Part shown: piece by piece, positions 63,046 through 64,000 of the stretch
How the letters are laid out: each line of letters starts with the position of its first letter
How positions within the stretch are numbered: position 1 is the first letter of the stretch
NCBI GenBank assembly: GCA_028336925.1
Contig: JAOKVV010000001.1
Location: 1-64,000 of the forward strand
Direction of reading: 5' to 3'
Source: Vicingaceae bacterium
GTDB lineage: Bacteria > Bacteroidota > Bacteroidia > Flavobacteriales_E > Vicingaceae
Length of the DNA stretch: 64,000 bases
The notes under the pieces: generated by a model
What the model was told of the DNA's origin: nothing
Database searches by the model: none
What the model saw: the letters and a program-made list of their open reading frames with translations, nothing else
Position numbers and translations under genes: made by a program

Positions 63046-64000
63046 AAACGCGCTATTTTTTTGCTCCATTCTAATTTACCTTCATGGTTATAAATTAGAA
63101 CTTCCATTACTCTTTTCTCCAAACTTCCTGAAAACTCTAATATCGCAAAGTTATTAGCAGCAGTGTGTGTGCCTTCTACTCTTAATGTATTCGGTTCATC
63201 TATGGTGTTATAATACTTAGCCGTAAGTGGTGAAACGGTTAAATCATAAACAGCTGTTGAATCTGTCATTTTTAAATAGCTCAGTTCCGTTTTATGCCGA
63301 TCACCTGTGACAAAAACTACTCCTTTGATTCCTTCTTCTTGAATTCGTTTTAGCAAAAAATCACGTTCTTCTGGGAATGTAGCATAGTTTTCATATACTG
63401 CTGCAGTATTGAGTATTTGACCACCTACTGCAACTAATTTAAAAGGTGCACTGCTGTATTTTAGCGCATCAATTAACCACTCTATTTGTGGGTTGCCCAA
63501 CATTTCTTTTGTGCCTGTAGCTCTATTGTTCGCATTTCTGTGGTATCGATTGTCCAATAGGAAAAAGTCAACATCGTTATATTCAAAAGCTGATGTAATG
63601 CCTGGTTGACCATTCACACCAAAAAATTGGTTTCCCCAGTACGATTTGAATACTTCTAAGCTATTGGCTTTTCCTACATAACTTCCATCCGCATCATTAG
63701 GCCCAAAATCATGATCATCCCAAATGGCGTAATGGTGCGCAGCTGCCAATAGTGGCTGTAATTCTTTGGTAGCTCTATCTGCAGAGAACCGATAGTAGGT
63801 CGCTGCTTTAGAATACAAATCTGCATCTCTTAAATAGAAATTATCACCCAGCCACAGCATCATTTCAGGTTTTTTTTCTACAATTTGATTAAAAATGCCA
63901 TAATTTCTGCCGTATGGCTCGCCTGGCCTATCATATTGTTTTTCATTTAAATAGGCGCAACTTCCTAAGGCCATTTTAAACATAGGTGGATCTGTTCGGT
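63042..64000 (-). CDS. PhoD-like alkaline phosphatase/phosphodiesterase (5' end outside window)
   Basis: The frame is open to the right edge: upstream of the internal ATG at 63983 it continues as TDPPMFKMALGSCAY, so the N-terminus is missing. PhoD-type metal motifs are present: LWLGDNFYLRD (Asp), WDDHDFGPNDADG, LLDNRYHR and FVTGDRHKTELS. Such enzymes hydrolyse phosphodiesters outside the cytoplasm, usually with Fe/Ca. The missing part probably holds a signal peptide and a short N-terminal domain. Confidence 0.88.
   Translation of the reverse strand, partial: RTDPPMFKMALGSCAYLNEKQYDRPGEPYGRNYGIFNQIVEKKPEMMLWLGDNFYLRDADLYSKAATYYRFSADRATKELQPLLAAAHHYAIWDDHDFGPNDADGSYVGKANSLEVFKSYWGNQFFGVNGQPGITSAFEYNDVDFFLLDNRYHRNANNRATGTKEMLGNPQIEWLIDALKYSSAPFKLVAVGGQILNTAAVYENYATFPEERDFLLKRIQEEGIKGVVFVTGDRHKTELSYLKMTDSTAVYDLTVSPLTAKYYNTIDEPNTLRVEGTHTAANNFAILEFSGSLEKRVMEVLIYNHEGKLEWSKKIARF

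Noticed and set aside
1-64000. CRISPR array, rRNA operon, prophage or replication origin in the window
   Set aside because: No regularly spaced direct repeats, no rRNA-like sequence, no phage structural genes and no cluster of DnaA boxes or dnaA gene were seen.

Overview
The window is a chromosomal segment of a low-GC (by eye about one third G+C), probably marine or aquatic member of the Bacteroidota, most likely of the Flavobacteriia/Flavobacteriales. The evidence is type IX secretion (T9SS) C-terminal sorting domains, a PorZ homologue beside recO, families largely confined to this phylum (DUF4837, DUF4175, DUF3078, TRL-like lipoproteins), and many promoters of the Bacteroidota type (TAnnTTTG at -7). 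The exact family cannot be read from the sequence.

Layout. Positions 1-5006 hold two secreted surface proteins, one a giant LamG/SprB-repeat adhesin that runs off the left edge. Positions 5500-18985 form a light-response and DNA-repair island: pdeM, cryptochrome DASH with its 48-residue DUF2256 partner, a DUF2892 membrane protein, an SDR-DUF2867 protein, a class I photolyase with a flavin reductase and an SDR, the carotenoid genes idi-crtB-crtI behind an ECF-type sigma factor, a CarH-type B12 photoreceptor repressor, and divergent uvrC. Perfect 13-bp palindromes and a shared 10-bp box upstream of the sigma, photolyase and carH units suggest one light-controlled regulon.

Positions 19034-32756 are housekeeping: gpsA, lysS, a phosphoglucose/phosphomannose isomerase, a beta-lactamase-like hydrolase, a compact seven-gene envelope operon (rhodanese, heme-binding protein, DUF502, coiled-coil protein, SanA-like, e(P4)-like phosphatase, TlpA-like), a zinc-ribbon SDR, an M28 peptidase and rpiB. 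Positions 33163-37818 are very AT-rich and hold a MORN-repeat protein, a PAS sensor kinase interrupted by one in-frame stop codon, and a LytTR response regulator. Positions 37810-43215 hold an FAD oxidoreductase, tatA, gatA, a lytic transglycosylase and a DUF4837 lipoprotein. Positions 43232-53608 hold recO-porZ, tRNA-Arg and a long leftward operon (DUF4175, anti-sigma-like ATPase, ybeY, mnmG, methyltransferase). The mnmG gene is bracketed by two parS-like sites, which suggests the segment lies near the replication origin. Positions 53814-64000 hold gltX-folB, tRNA-Cys, a pabA/trpG glutaminase, TM2 and DUF2752 proteins, three tandem TRL lipoproteins, an ALDH7-type dehydrogenase, a DUF3078 barrel, a membrane metallophosphoesterase, a DUF2141 protein and a PhoD-like phosphatase cut by the right edge.

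Three copies of a mosaic intergenic repeat (near 5.1-5.35, 12.4-12.5 and 21.86-22.22 kb) lie in the largest gaps of the left third. One copy has recognisable terminal inverted repeats and looks like a MITE. The observations most worth following up are the candidate CarH/sigma light regulon with its operators, the parS pair around mnmG, the stop-interrupted sensor kinase, and the repeat family.
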